A DNA stretch of 64,000 bases from Aureimonas ureilytica. Its GTDB lineage: Bacteria; Pseudomonadota; Alphaproteobacteria; Rhizobiales; Rhizobiaceae. Location: positions 62,001 to 126,000 of the forward strand of contig NZ_LDQA01000019.1 of NCBI RefSeq assembly GCF_001475935.1, read 5' to 3'. The position numbers and the translations under genes were made by a program. Positions within the stretch are counted from its first letter, which is position 1; each line of letters starts with the position of its first letter. The notes below the pieces were generated by a model. That model did not search any database. It was not told the DNA's origin and saw nothing but the letters and a program-made list of their open reading frames with translations. Positions 43,572 through 51,598 of this stretch are shown piece after piece.

Positions 43572-44879
43572 TCAGACGTCGAGCGTCGTCTCGTGCTCCC
43601 AGGCCGTGAGCTGGCTGCAATAGCTGTCCCACTCGCGGCGCTTGAGGGTGAGATAAGCCGAGGAGAATTCGCGGCCCATTGCGTCTTGCAGACCGTCGTC
43701 CTTTTCGTATTCGCGAAGCGCGTCGAGAAGGTTGAGCGGCAGGCGGGGCGCGTCGGTGATCGTATGGCCCTCGCGATACATGTCGATGTCGCGATGCGGG
43801 CCGGGATCGGCCTTGGTGCGGATGCCGTCGAGCCCGGCGGCGATGATGATCGCCTGGAGCAGATAGGGATTCACCGCCCCGTCCGGCAGGCGCAGCTCGA
43901 AGCGCCCCGGTCCGGGTACGCGCACCATATGGGTGCGGTTGTTGCCGGTCCAGGTGACCGAGTTCGGCGCCCAGGTCGCGCCCGAGATGGTGCGCGGCGC
44001 GTTGATGCGCTTGTAGGAATTGACGGTCGGATTGGTAATCGCCGCCAGCGCCGAGGCGTGCTTCATGATGCCGCCGAGGAAGTGCCGGCCCTGCTCCGAC
44101 AGGGCGAAGGGCATGGTCTTGTCGGCGAAGGCGTTCCGCGTGCCCTCGAGGTTCCAGACCGAGATATGGCAATGGCAGCCATTGCCGGTCAGGCCCTTGA
44201 AGGGCTTGGGCATGAAGGTCGCGCGCAGCCCGTGCTTCTCGGCCACCGACTTGGTCATGAACTTGAAGAAGGAGTGCTTGTCGGCGGTCTTGAGCGCGTC
44301 GTCATATTCCCAGTTCATCTCGAACTGGCCGTTCGCGTCCTCATGGTCGTTCTGATAAGGCTTCCAGCCGAGTTCCAGCATCCCGTCGCAAATTTCGGCG
44401 ATCGCATCGAAGCGGCGCATCAGCGCCTGCTGGTCGTAGCAGGGCTTCTCGGCCGCGTCATAGGCGTCCGAAATCTGCTGGCCGTCGGGCGTCACGAGGA
44501 AGAATTCCGGCTCGACGCCGGTCTTCACCCGCAAGCCTTCCGAGGCCGCTTCCTCGATCAGGCGCTTGAGAAGAACGCGCGGCGCCTGATCGACGGGCTT
44601 GTCGTCCATCACGCAATCGGCCGCGACCCAGGCGACGTCCCGCTTCCAGGGCAGCTGCATGACCGCCGAGGCGTCCGGCACGGCGAAGAGATCGGGATGG
44701 GCGGGCGTCAAGTCGAGCCAGGTGGCGAAACCCGCAAAGCCCGCGCCGTCGCGCGCCATCTCGCCGATGGCCTGCGCCGGCACCAGCTTGGCCCGCTGCC
44801 CGCCGAAGAGATCGGTATAGGAGATCATGAAATAGCGGATACCGCGCTCGGCGGCATAGGCGGAGAGATCGACGGTCAT
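43572..44879 (-). CDS. glnT: Type III glutamine synthetase-like / gamma-glutamylmethylamide synthetase (GlnT/GmaS)
   Basis: A 435-residue glutamine synthetase-fold ligase. YFMISYTDLFGGQRAKLVP opens the N-terminal domain; the catalytic domain includes VKTGVEPEFFLV, QFEMNWEYDDALKTADKHSFFKFM, the metal/ATP segment NGCHCHISVWN and the PGRFELRLPDGAVNPYL loop. Such proteins are annotated glnT in rhizobia; those beside mgsABC act as GmaS, joining methylamine and glutamate to gamma-glutamylmethylamide with ATP. The neighbours here (mgsCBA, sox/mgd genes, purU) favour the GmaS role. Ammonia-dependent glutamine synthesis is the alternative. Confidence 0.88.
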   Translation of the reverse strand: MTVDLSAYAAERGIRYFMISYTDLFGGQRAKLVPAQAIGEMARDGAGFAGFATWLDLTPAHPDLFAVPDASAVMQLPWKRDVAWVAADCVMDDKPVDQAPRVLLKRLIEEAASEGLRVKTGVEPEFFLVTPDGQQISDAYDAAEKPCYDQQALMRRFDAIAEICDGMLELGWKPYQNDHEDANGQFEMNWEYDDALKTADKHSFFKFMTKSVAEKHGLRATFMPKPFKGLTGNGCHCHISVWNLEGTRNAFADKTMPFALSEQGRHFLGGIMKHASALAAITNPTVNSYKRINAPRTISGATWAPNSVTWTGNNRTHMVRVPGPGRFELRLPDGAVNPYLLQAIIIAAGLDGIRTKADPGPHRDIDMYREGHTITDAPRLPLNLLDALREYEKDDGLQDAMGREFSSAYLTLKRREWDSYCSQLTAWEHETTLDV

Positions 44880-44934
44880 CGCGGAACCCTTGCGCGGTTG
44901 CGGATCGAAAGGATGGGGCCATGCTGGGGAGAAG

Positions 44935-44966
44935 GACCGGCGCGCTCTCCTCCAGACGCGCCGGTC
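44935..44966. promoter_or_regulatory. Perfect hairpin between mgsC and glnT/gmaS
   Basis: GACCGGCGCG at 44935-44944 pairs fully with CGCGCCGGTC at 44957-44966 over a 12-base loop, in the 160-base gap. It could attenuate or process the transcript so that gmaS differs in level from mgsCBA. No T-run follows on either strand. Confidence 0.4.
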
Positions 44967-45039
44967 GTGTGGTCGTGACTGTCGGAGCCTGTGGGGAAGG
45001 CCGGTCGGGTTGGTCCGCCGGCGTGCTTCCCAAAACCTC

Positions 45040-46365
45040 TCAGAAGCCTTTGCCGGGAATCCAGCCCGTGCCGGCGATCGGCACCTGCGCCATGGCGGCG
45101 GCCTCGATGGTCAGCGCCACGAGGTCTTCGGGTTCGAGATTGTGCAGGTGGTTGTGGCCGCAGGCGCGCGCGATGGTCTGCGCCTCCAGCGTCATGACCT
45201 TGAGGTAATTGGCGAGGCGCCGGCCCGCGAGCGCGGGGTCCACCCGCTTCATCAGCTCGGGGTCCTGCGTGGTGATGCCGGCGGGGTCCTTGCCCTCGTG
45301 CCAGTCGTCATAAGCGCCGGCCGTGGTGCCGAGCGCCTGATACTCGGCTTCCCATTTGGGGTCGTTGTCGCCGATCGCGACCAGCGCCGCCGTGCCGATG
45401 GCGACCGCGTCGGCCCCGAGCGCCAGGGCCTTGGCGACATCGGCGCCCGAGCGGATGCCGCCCGAGACGATGAGCTGCACCTTGCGGTGCATTCCCAAAT
45501 CCTGAAGCGCCTGCACGGCGGGGCGGATGCAGGCGAGCGTCGGCATCCCGACATTCTCGATGAAAACGTCCTGCGTCGCCGCCGTGCCGCCCTGCATGCC
45601 GTCCAGCACCACGACATCGGCCCCGGCCTTCACGGCGAGCGCGGTGTCGTAATAGGGCCGCGAGCCGCCGACCTTGACGTAGATCGGCTTTTCCCAATCG
45701 GTGATCTCGCGCAGTTCCAGGATCTTGATTTCGAGATCGTCCGGCCCCGTCCAGTCCGGGTGGCGGCAGGCCGAGCGCTGGTCGATCCCTTCGGGCAGGT
45801 TGCGCATCTTGGCGACTCGGGGGCTGATCTTCTGGCCGAGCAGCATGCCGCCGCCGCCGGGCTTGGCCCCCTGCCCGACCACGACCTCGATCGCGTCGGC
45901 CCGGCGCAGGTCCTTGGGGTTCATGCCGTAGCGGGAGGGGAGATACTGGTAGACCAGCGTCTGGCTATGGCCACGCTCCTCGTCCGTCATGCCGCCGTCG
46001 CCCGTCGTGGTCGAGGTGCCGGCCATGGTCGCGCCGCGCCCGAGCGCCTCCTTGGCGGGGCCGGACAGCGCGCCGAAGCTCATGCCCGCAATGGTGATCG
46101 GGATTTTCAGGTGGATCGGCTTCTTGGCGTAGCGCGTGCCGAGCGTGACCGAGGTGTCGCACTTCTCACGGTATCCCTCCAGCGGATAGCGCGAGATCGA
46201 CGCGCCCAGAAACAGGAGATCGTCGAAATGGGGCACCTTGCGCTTGGTGCCGCCGCCCCGGATGTCGTAGATGCCGGTCGCCGCCGCGCGACGGATTTCC
46301 GCCATCGTGTGGTCGTCGAAGGTCGCCGACTTCTTCGGCGGCATGGGAGGGTTCTGATAGCTCAT
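45040..46365 (-). CDS. mgsC: FMN-binding glutamate synthase-type protein; N-methylglutamate synthase subunit MgsC
   Basis: A 441-residue protein equal to the FMN domain of glutamate synthase: IPITIAGMSFGALSGPAKEALGRGATMAGTSTTTGDGGM, IEVVVGQGAKPGGGGMLLGQKISPRVA, YVKVGGSRPYYDTALAVKAGADVVVLDGMQGGTAAT and VSGGIRSGADVAKALALGADAVAIGTAAL. In the N-methylglutamate pathway it works with MgsA and MgsB, which supply the amidotransferase and GXGXG parts. The ATG at 46365 is preferred, with GGAAG upstream; a TTG at 46386 overlapping the mgsB stop is possible. Confidence 0.88.
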   Translation of the reverse strand: MSYQNPPMPPKKSATFDDHTMAEIRRAAATGIYDIRGGGTKRKVPHFDDLLFLGASISRYPLEGYREKCDTSVTLGTRYAKKPIHLKIPITIAGMSFGALSGPAKEALGRGATMAGTSTTTGDGGMTDEERGHSQTLVYQYLPSRYGMNPKDLRRADAIEVVVGQGAKPGGGGMLLGQKISPRVAKMRNLPEGIDQRSACRHPDWTGPDDLEIKILELREITDWEKPIYVKVGGSRPYYDTALAVKAGADVVVLDGMQGGTAATQDVFIENVGMPTLACIRPAVQALQDLGMHRKVQLIVSGGIRSGADVAKALALGADAVAIGTAALVAIGDNDPKWEAEYQALGTTAGAYDDWHEGKDPAGITTQDPELMKRVDPALAGRRLANYLKVMTLEAQTIARACGHNHLHNLEPEDLVALTIEAAAMAQVPIAGTGWIPGKGF

Positions 46366-46382
46366 CGGTCCGTCTTCCCGCC

Positions 46383-47069
46383 TCAATACGCGTCGGCGTT
46401 GTCGATGTTGAACGTGTAGAGCGTGCGGGCCGAGCCGTAGCGCTTGAACTCGGAGGGCGAGACGCCCTCGACGCCGGCCTTGGCCAGAAGCTCGCCCAAG
46501 GCGCTGAAATGCTCGGGGCGCATCTCCTTCTCGATGCAGTCCGCGCCCAGACTCTTCACCGAGCCGCGCACGAAAAGGCGCGCCTCGTAGAGAGAGTCGC
46601 CGAGCGCGTCGCCGGCATCGCCCAGCACCACGAGATTGCCGGACTGCGCCATGAAGGCCGACATGTGGCCGATCGAGCCATGCACCACGATGTCGATGCC
46701 CTTCATCGAGATGCCGCAGCGGGACGCGGCATTGCCCTTGATGACAAGAAGCCCGCCTCGGCCGGTGGCGCCGGCATATTGCGAGGCGTCGCCCTCGATC
46801 ACGACCGTGCCCGACATCATGTTCTCGGCGACCCCCGGCCCGGCCGAGCCCTCGACGGTGACGGTGCCGCCGTCGTTCATGCCGGCGCAGTAATAGCCGA
46901 CCGAGCCCTTCACCTGCACGGCGAGCGGGCTGTCAATGCCGACTGCCACGGAATGGGCGCCGCGCGGGTTCACCACCTCGAACGCCGTGTCGTTGGTGCC
47001 GGCCGGAACGGCATGAAGCGCCTGGTTCAGCTCACGCAGCGGTGTGACAGCCAAGTCGAAGACGGGCAT
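46383..47069 (-). CDS. mgsB: GXGXG-domain protein; N-methylglutamate synthase subunit MgsB
   Basis: A 228-residue protein matching the C-terminal GXGXG beta-helix domain of glutamate synthase large subunit, with repeated GTVTVEGSAGPGVAENMMSG, GTVVIEGDASQYAGATGRGGLLVIKG and GNLVVLGDAGDALGDSL. It is the structural link of the split glutamate synthase-like complex. It lies between mgsA and mgsC in the usual order. Confidence 0.88.
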   Translation of the reverse strand: MPVFDLAVTPLRELNQALHAVPAGTNDTAFEVVNPRGAHSVAVGIDSPLAVQVKGSVGYYCAGMNDGGTVTVEGSAGPGVAENMMSGTVVIEGDASQYAGATGRGGLLVIKGNAASRCGISMKGIDIVVHGSIGHMSAFMAQSGNLVVLGDAGDALGDSLYEARLFVRGSVKSLGADCIEKEMRPEHFSALGELLAKAGVEGVSPSEFKRYGSARTLYTFNIDNADAY

Positions 47070-47090
47070 GGAATGATCCTTCGATGGAGC

Positions 47091-47162
47091 TAGAGCATTT
47101 CCAGCGAAAGCCGGGTCGGCTTTCGCGCCCGGACAATGCGAAAAACAAAAGCCTGGAACGGG
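47091..47162. repeat. Rhizobial-type intergenic palindromic repeat
   Basis: TAGAGCATTTCCAGCGAAAG, the hairpin GCGAAAGCCG (47104-47113) with CGGCTTTCGC (47117-47126), and the following AATGCGAAAAACAAAAGCC resemble the short intergenic repeat common in rhizobial genomes. It fills the gap between mgsA and mgsB. Confidence 0.55.
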
Positions 47163-47168
47163 CGCGCC

Positions 47169-48080
47169 TTAGGCGGCGGCCTTGTCGTGATCCCAGAAAT
47201 AGACGGTGGAGGGCTCGGGCTCCCAGACGCGGGCCGTCTCGATGCCCGGCAGGTTCACGAGCGCGCGGTATTCCGAGCCGAAGGCGACATATTGATCGGT
47301 TTCGGCCATCACGGCGGGCTTGCAGGCGATCGGATCGCGCAACACGCCGAAGCCCGATTTCGTGCCGACCACGAAGGTGAAGAACCCGTCGAGATCGTCG
47401 AGCGCGCCGGTCAGCGCTTCGCCCAGATCCTTGCCCGTCTCCATCTCGGCGGTGAGATAGGCGGCGGCGACCTCGGAATCGTTCGTCGTCTCGAAGCGCA
47501 TCCCCTTCTTCACCAGCTCGCGGCGCAGATTGTTGTGGTTGGAGAGCGAGCCATTGTGCACGAGGCACTGGTCGGCCCCGGTCGAGAAGGGGTGCGCGCC
47601 CATGGTCGTGACCGCCGATTCCGTCGCCATGCGCGTGTGGCCGATGCCATGGGTGCCGCGCATCCCCGACACGCCGAAGCGGGCCACCACATCCTTGGGC
47701 AGGCCGACTTCCTTGTAGATCTCGACGCTGGTGCCCGCGCCCATGACGCGCAGCGACGGAGAAATCCCCGCCAGCGCCTCGCGCACGGCCTCCAGCCTGT
47801 CTTCCGCCACCGTGATCACGGCATGGGTGCTCTTGACGGCGACCCGGGCCGAGCCGCCGGAGACCTCCGCCAGCTTCTCCTCAAGCCCGGCGAAATCGCT
47901 CGTGGGCTCGGGCGACTGCACGGTGAGCTTGGCCTGCCCCTCCGCCTCGCCGCCGTAGATGGCGATCCCGGCCGAGTCCGGCCCGCGATCGGTCATGGTG
48001 ATCAACATGTCCGACAGGAGAGCGCCGAGCTGGGGCTCCAGGGCCGGGTCTTTCAGGAACAATCCAACGATGCCGCACAT
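47169..48080 (-). CDS. mgsA: Class II glutamine amidotransferase; N-methylglutamate synthase subunit MgsA
   Basis: A 303-residue Ntn-hydrolase amidotransferase. It begins MCGIVGLFLKDP, so Cys2 becomes the N-terminal nucleophile after Met removal; this fixes the start at 48080. DRGPDSAGIAIYGG, GIGHTRMATESAV, LVHNGSLSNHNNLRREL and TNDSEVAAAYL are conserved glutamine-site motifs. It equals the GltB amidotransferase domain as a separate protein. It would transfer the amide/methylamine in N-methylglutamate synthesis with MgsB and MgsC. Confidence 0.9.
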   Translation of the reverse strand: MCGIVGLFLKDPALEPQLGALLSDMLITMTDRGPDSAGIAIYGGEAEGQAKLTVQSPEPTSDFAGLEEKLAEVSGGSARVAVKSTHAVITVAEDRLEAVREALAGISPSLRVMGAGTSVEIYKEVGLPKDVVARFGVSGMRGTHGIGHTRMATESAVTTMGAHPFSTGADQCLVHNGSLSNHNNLRRELVKKGMRFETTNDSEVAAAYLTAEMETGKDLGEALTGALDDLDGFFTFVVGTKSGFGVLRDPIACKPAVMAETDQYVAFGSEYRALVNLPGIETARVWEPEPSTVYFWDHDKAAA

Positions 48081-48137
48081 GGCCGGTCTCCGTCTTTCGT
48101 TGGACGGAACGTAAGCCAAGACGCGGGCGGGAATCAA

Positions 48138-48167
48138 CTAAGAAGAATAAAAAATTCCTCAGAAGAA
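48138..48167. promoter_or_regulatory. Direct repeats in the mgsA promoter
   Basis: CTAAGAAGAA at 48138-48147 and CTCAGAAGAA at 48158-48167 differ in one base and are exactly 20 bases apart, two helical turns. They lie in an AT-rich stretch 58-87 bases before the mgsA start, next to the XRE-cupin regulator gene that could bind them. Confidence 0.4.
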
Positions 48168-48207
48168 ATATTGGGCAATTGCCTTCTTCATAGGCAGCCT
48201 GCTGGCG

Positions 48208-48900
48208 TCAGGGCGCGGCGGCGCTTTGTGGATAGGCGATGATCGAGAGATAGCGGCTCGGCAGGGTGACGAGCTGTTCCGGCCCGTGCGGTGCATCGGC
48301 GTCGAAGAACAGGCTGTCGCCCGGACGCATGTGGAAGAGCTGGTCGCCATGGCGGTACACGACCTCGCCCTCCAGCATGTAGAGAAACTCCATGCCGGCG
48401 TGCTGGAAGGTCGGGAACACGTCGGAATCGGTGGTGAGCGTGATGAGATAAGGCTCGACCGTGACGCCGCTCGTGTTCTCGTGGATATGGCCGAGAAGGT
48501 TGTACTGGTGGCCCGCGCGGGTGCCGCGCCGTTCCAGCTCCACCCCCTCGCCCGCGCGCACGAACACGGCGTTGCGCACCTCTTCGTAGCGGCGGAAAAA
48601 GGCGGTGATGGGCAGGCCGAGAGCCCGCGCCAGCGCCTGAAGGCTGGTCAGCGAGGGCGAGATATTGCCGTTCTCGATCTTGGAGAGCATGCCGGGTGAG
48701 AGGCCCGTGGCGCTGGCGAGATCCGCCACGGTGATGCCGAGGTCCTTGCGCCGCGCGCGCACCTCCAGCCCGATCGCCATTTCCAGATTGTTCTGCCGGG
48801 GCTCGCGCACGGCATGGGGATCCTGCGCCAGGACGGGCGCCGCCTCGACGCGCATCGTCTCGGAAGACCCGCCTTCGTCCCGCCTGTCCGACCCCGCCAT
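48208..48900 (-). CDS. XRE-type helix-turn-helix regulator with cupin domain
   Basis: A 230-residue regulator. Residues about 40-100 form an HTH_XRE domain (LEVRARRKDLGITVADLASATGLSPGMLSKIENGNISPSLTSLQALARALGLPI). Residues about 150-225 form a cupin_2 domain (FQHAGMEFLYMLEGEVVYRHGDQLFHMRPGDSLFFDADAPHGPEQL). Such proteins often sense an amine or amino acid and regulate polyamine, glutamylated-amine or sarcosine catabolism. The ATG at 48900 follows GGAAAGG. It lies just upstream of mgsA on the same strand, and beside the glxA-type gene. Confidence 0.9.
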   Translation of the reverse strand: MAGSDRRDEGGSSETMRVEAAPVLAQDPHAVREPRQNNLEMAIGLEVRARRKDLGITVADLASATGLSPGMLSKIENGNISPSLTSLQALARALGLPITAFFRRYEEVRNAVFVRAGEGVELERRGTRAGHQYNLLGHIHENTSGVTVEPYLITLTTDSDVFPTFQHAGMEFLYMLEGEVVYRHGDQLFHMRPGDSLFFDADAPHGPEQLVTLPSRYLSIIAYPQSAAAP

Positions 48901-48968
48901 CCGCCCGCCTTTCCAACTCGTTCCCCTTTCCACATGGAGGGGATGGGCGGCCGCGTCCAGAAAAAGCG

Positions 48969-49955
48969 TCAGGCCGGGCGATGGGCCGCGCGCGCCTCGG
49001 CCGGGCTGCGGCCGAAGGCCTCGCGAAAGCGGCGCGAGAAATGGCTCGCGCTGGAAAAGCCGGTGGCGAACGCGATCTCGGCCACCGACAGCGGGCTTTC
49101 GCGAAGCAAGCGCGCGGCATGGTCGAGCCGCAGCCGGCCATACTCCGCCGCGAAGGTCGTGCCGCGATGCTCGCGAAACAGGCGGTCCACCTGCCGCGTG
49201 GACAGGCCCACCAGCCGCGCCATGGCCTGCCGGCTGAGCGGCGCTTCGACGCTCGCCTCCATCTGGCCGAGGATCGCGACGAGGGCGGGATGGTGCACGC
49301 CGTATCGCTCCGGCAGGGAGCCGCGCTGCGGCCCGGCCGCCGCGCCGATCTCGGTGTGGAGGAACCAGTCCGAGACACGCCGCGCGAAATCGGCGCCCAT
49401 GCGCTCGGCGATCAGCGCATGGGTCATGTCCAGTGGCGCGACGCCGCCGCCGCAAGTCAGCCGATCCCGGTCGATCACGAAGCGCGCCTGCTCGGGCGAG
49501 AGGTCGGGAAAGGCCTCGCGCAGCGCCGGCGTGTGTTCCCAATGGATGGTGAAGCGCCGGCCCCGCAGGAGGCCTGCCGCCGCCAGCACGAAGGAGCCGC
49601 CCGAAATGCCGCCGAGCCGCACGCCCTCGCTCGCGGCCTGGCGCAGCGCGGCGTGGACGAGCGGCCGGTGCCACGCCTCCGGCGAGCCGCCGGCACAGAC
49701 GAAGAGCATATCCAGCCCCCAGTCGCGCGCCGGCAGCGCCGCCGCCTCCAGTTCCGCCCCACCGGACGAGCGCACGCGCCCGCCCCCTTCCGCAAAGGCC
49801 ACCGTGCGATAGAGCGCGCGCCCGGCCAGGATATTGGCCGCGCGGAACGGCTCGCTCGCCGAGGCGAAGGACATGAGGGCGAATCCCGGCAGAAGCAGAA
49901 AGCCGATCCGCTCCGAGGCGGTGGATGGGGTGGATGGGTCAGGAAGCGCATTCAT
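48969..49955 (-). CDS. GlxA family AraC-type regulator (GATase1-like + AraC)
   Basis: A 328-residue regulator. Residues about 15-190 form a DJ-1/PfpI-like domain (IGFLLLPGFALMSFASASEPFRAAN, GGISGGSFVLAAAGLL) and residues about 215-325 an AraC DNA-binding domain with two helix-turn-helix units (MARLVGLSTRQVDRLFREH and EIAFATGFSSASHFSRRFREAFG). Related regulators such as GbdR and GlxA control glycine betaine, sarcosine and related catabolism. It is divergent from soxB across 94 bases and is the obvious activator of soxBDAG. The expected Cys of the GATase triad is replaced (GGISGGS), as usual in this family. Confidence 0.9.
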   Translation of the reverse strand: MNALPDPSTPSTASERIGFLLLPGFALMSFASASEPFRAANILAGRALYRTVAFAEGGGRVRSSGGAELEAAALPARDWGLDMLFVCAGGSPEAWHRPLVHAALRQAASEGVRLGGISGGSFVLAAAGLLRGRRFTIHWEHTPALREAFPDLSPEQARFVIDRDRLTCGGGVAPLDMTHALIAERMGADFARRVSDWFLHTEIGAAAGPQRGSLPERYGVHHPALVAILGQMEASVEAPLSRQAMARLVGLSTRQVDRLFREHRGTTFAAEYGRLRLDHAARLLRESPLSVAEIAFATGFSSASHFSRRFREAFGRSPAEARAAHRPA

Positions 49956-50049
49956 GTCTCTGACGTATCAGGATGTGTCTTTCTGAGGCAAGCCAAGCCG
50001 CCTCCTGCGCTGGCACTCTCCCACCCGTCAGCCATTGCCGGGGCCGCCC

Positions 50050-51300
50050 ATGCGCTATTCCGCCCTTTCCGTCTTCCTGAACGGCCTTCGCGGCAACACG
50101 CGCTGGACGCCCGCCTGGCGCGACCCCGCACCCCAGCCCCGGTATGACGTGGTGATCGTGGGCGGCGGCGGGCATGGGCTCGCGACCGCCTATTACCTCG
50201 CCAAGACCTTCGGCATCCGCAATGTCGCGGTGCTGGAAAAGGGCTGGCTCGGCTCGGGCAATATCGGGCGCAACACCACGATCATCCGCTCGAACTATCT
50301 CCTGCCCGGCAACAACCCGTTCTACGAATTGTCGATGAAGCTCTGGGAAGGGCTGGAGCAGGACTTCAACTACAACGCCATGGTCTCGCAGCGCGGCGTG
50401 CTCAACCTCTTCCATTCCGACGCGCAGCGCGACGCCTATACGAGGCGCGGCAACGCCATGCGCCTGCACGGCGTCGATGCCGAGCTTCTGGACGCGGACG
50501 CCGTGCGCGCCAAGTTGCCGTTTCTGGGCTTCGACAATGCGCGCTTTCCCATCAAGGGCGGGCTCCACCAGCCGCGCGGCGGCACGGTGCGCCACGATGC
50601 GGTCGCCTGGGGCTATGCGCGCGGGGCCGACACGCTGGGCGTCGATGTCATCCAGAACTGCGAGGTGACCGGCATCCGGCGCGAGAACGGGCGCGTGACC
50701 GGCGTCGAGACGAGCAAGGGCTTCATCGGCGCGGGCAAGCTGGCGCTCGCCACCGCCGGGCATTCCTCGCGCACCGCCGCCATGGTGGACATGGTGCTGC
50801 CGCTGGAAAGCCATGTGCTCCAGGCCTTCGTGTCGGAAGGGCTGAAACCTTTCATCGACGGCGTCGTGACCTTCGGCGCGGGCCATTTCTACGTGTCGCA
50901 GTCCGACAAGGGCGGGCTTGTCTTCGGCGGCGATATCGACGGCTACAATTCCTACGCCCAGCGCGGCAATCTCGCCACCGTCGAGCATGTGGCGGAAGCC
51001 GGCGTCGCGATGATTCCGGCCCTGTCGCGCGTGCGGATGCTCCGCTCCTGGGGCGGCGTCATGGACATGTCGATGGACGGCTCGCCCATCATCGACCGCA
51101 CCCCTATCGACAATCTCTATCTCAACGCCGGCTGGTGCTATGGCGGCTTCAAGGCGACGCCCGCCTCCGGCTTCTGCTTCGCGCATCTGATCGCCAAGGG
51201 CGAGCCGCACGAAACGGCGCGCGCCTTCCGGCTGGATCGGTTCCGGCGCGGCTATGCGATCGACGAAAAGGGCCAGGGCGCCCAGCCGAACCTTCACTGA
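50050..51300 (+). CDS. soxB: Sarcosine oxidase beta subunit family (SoxB / N-methylglutamate dehydrogenase MgdA)
   Basis: A 416-residue flavoprotein. RYSALSVFLNGLRGNTRWTPAWRDP is the family opening, followed by the FAD motif DVVIVGGGGHGLATAYYLAKTFG and GSGNIGRNTTIIRSNYLL. The His in GGTVRHDAVAWGYARG is the expected site for covalent FMN. It starts at 50050, since MRYS is the conserved N-terminus. With SoxD, A and G it forms the heterotetrameric enzyme that oxidatively removes a methyl from sarcosine to 5,10-methylene-THF; near gmaS-mgs it may instead act on N-methylglutamate. Confidence 0.93.
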   Translation: MRYSALSVFLNGLRGNTRWTPAWRDPAPQPRYDVVIVGGGGHGLATAYYLAKTFGIRNVAVLEKGWLGSGNIGRNTTIIRSNYLLPGNNPFYELSMKLWEGLEQDFNYNAMVSQRGVLNLFHSDAQRDAYTRRGNAMRLHGVDAELLDADAVRAKLPFLGFDNARFPIKGGLHQPRGGTVRHDAVAWGYARGADTLGVDVIQNCEVTGIRRENGRVTGVETSKGFIGAGKLALATAGHSSRTAAMVDMVLPLESHVLQAFVSEGLKPFIDGVVTFGAGHFYVSQSDKGGLVFGGDIDGYNSYAQRGNLATVEHVAEAGVAMIPALSRVRMLRSWGGVMDMSMDGSPIIDRTPIDNLYLNAGWCYGGFKATPASGFCFAHLIAKGEPHETARAFRLDRFRRGYAIDEKGQGAQPNLH

Positions 51301-51307
51301 GGACATC

Positions 51308-51598
51308 ATGGCCAGTCTGATCCGCTGCCCCCATTGCGGGGCAAGGCCGAGGGAAGAGTTCACCGTTCGCGGCGCGGCCCTCCCCCGCCCGGTCCCCGAG
51401 GCCGGCGAAGAGGCGTGGTACGCCCATGTCTATCTGCGCGAGAACCCGCGCGGGACCTATCGCGAATATTGGCACCATGCGAGCGGCTGCCGTCGCTGGC
51501 TGGTGGTGACGCGCGACACGGCGACCCACGAGACATCGAGCGTCGAGGACGCCGCCTCGCTGCGTCTTGCGGCCCCGGCCAAGGAGAGCGAGCGATGA
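51308..51598 (+). CDS. soxD: Sarcosine oxidase delta subunit (SoxD / MgdB)
   Basis: A 96-residue small zinc subunit. It carries IRCPHCGARPREEFTVRG with the Cys-X2-Cys pair, AWYAHVYLRENPRGTYREYWHHASGCRRWLVVTRDTATH, whose His and Cys complete the usual zinc site. GAGGA lies just before the ATG. Its stop overlaps the soxA ATG. Confidence 0.93.
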   Translation: MASLIRCPHCGARPREEFTVRGAALPRPVPEAGEEAWYAHVYLRENPRGTYREYWHHASGCRRWLVVTRDTATHETSSVEDAASLRLAAPAKESER

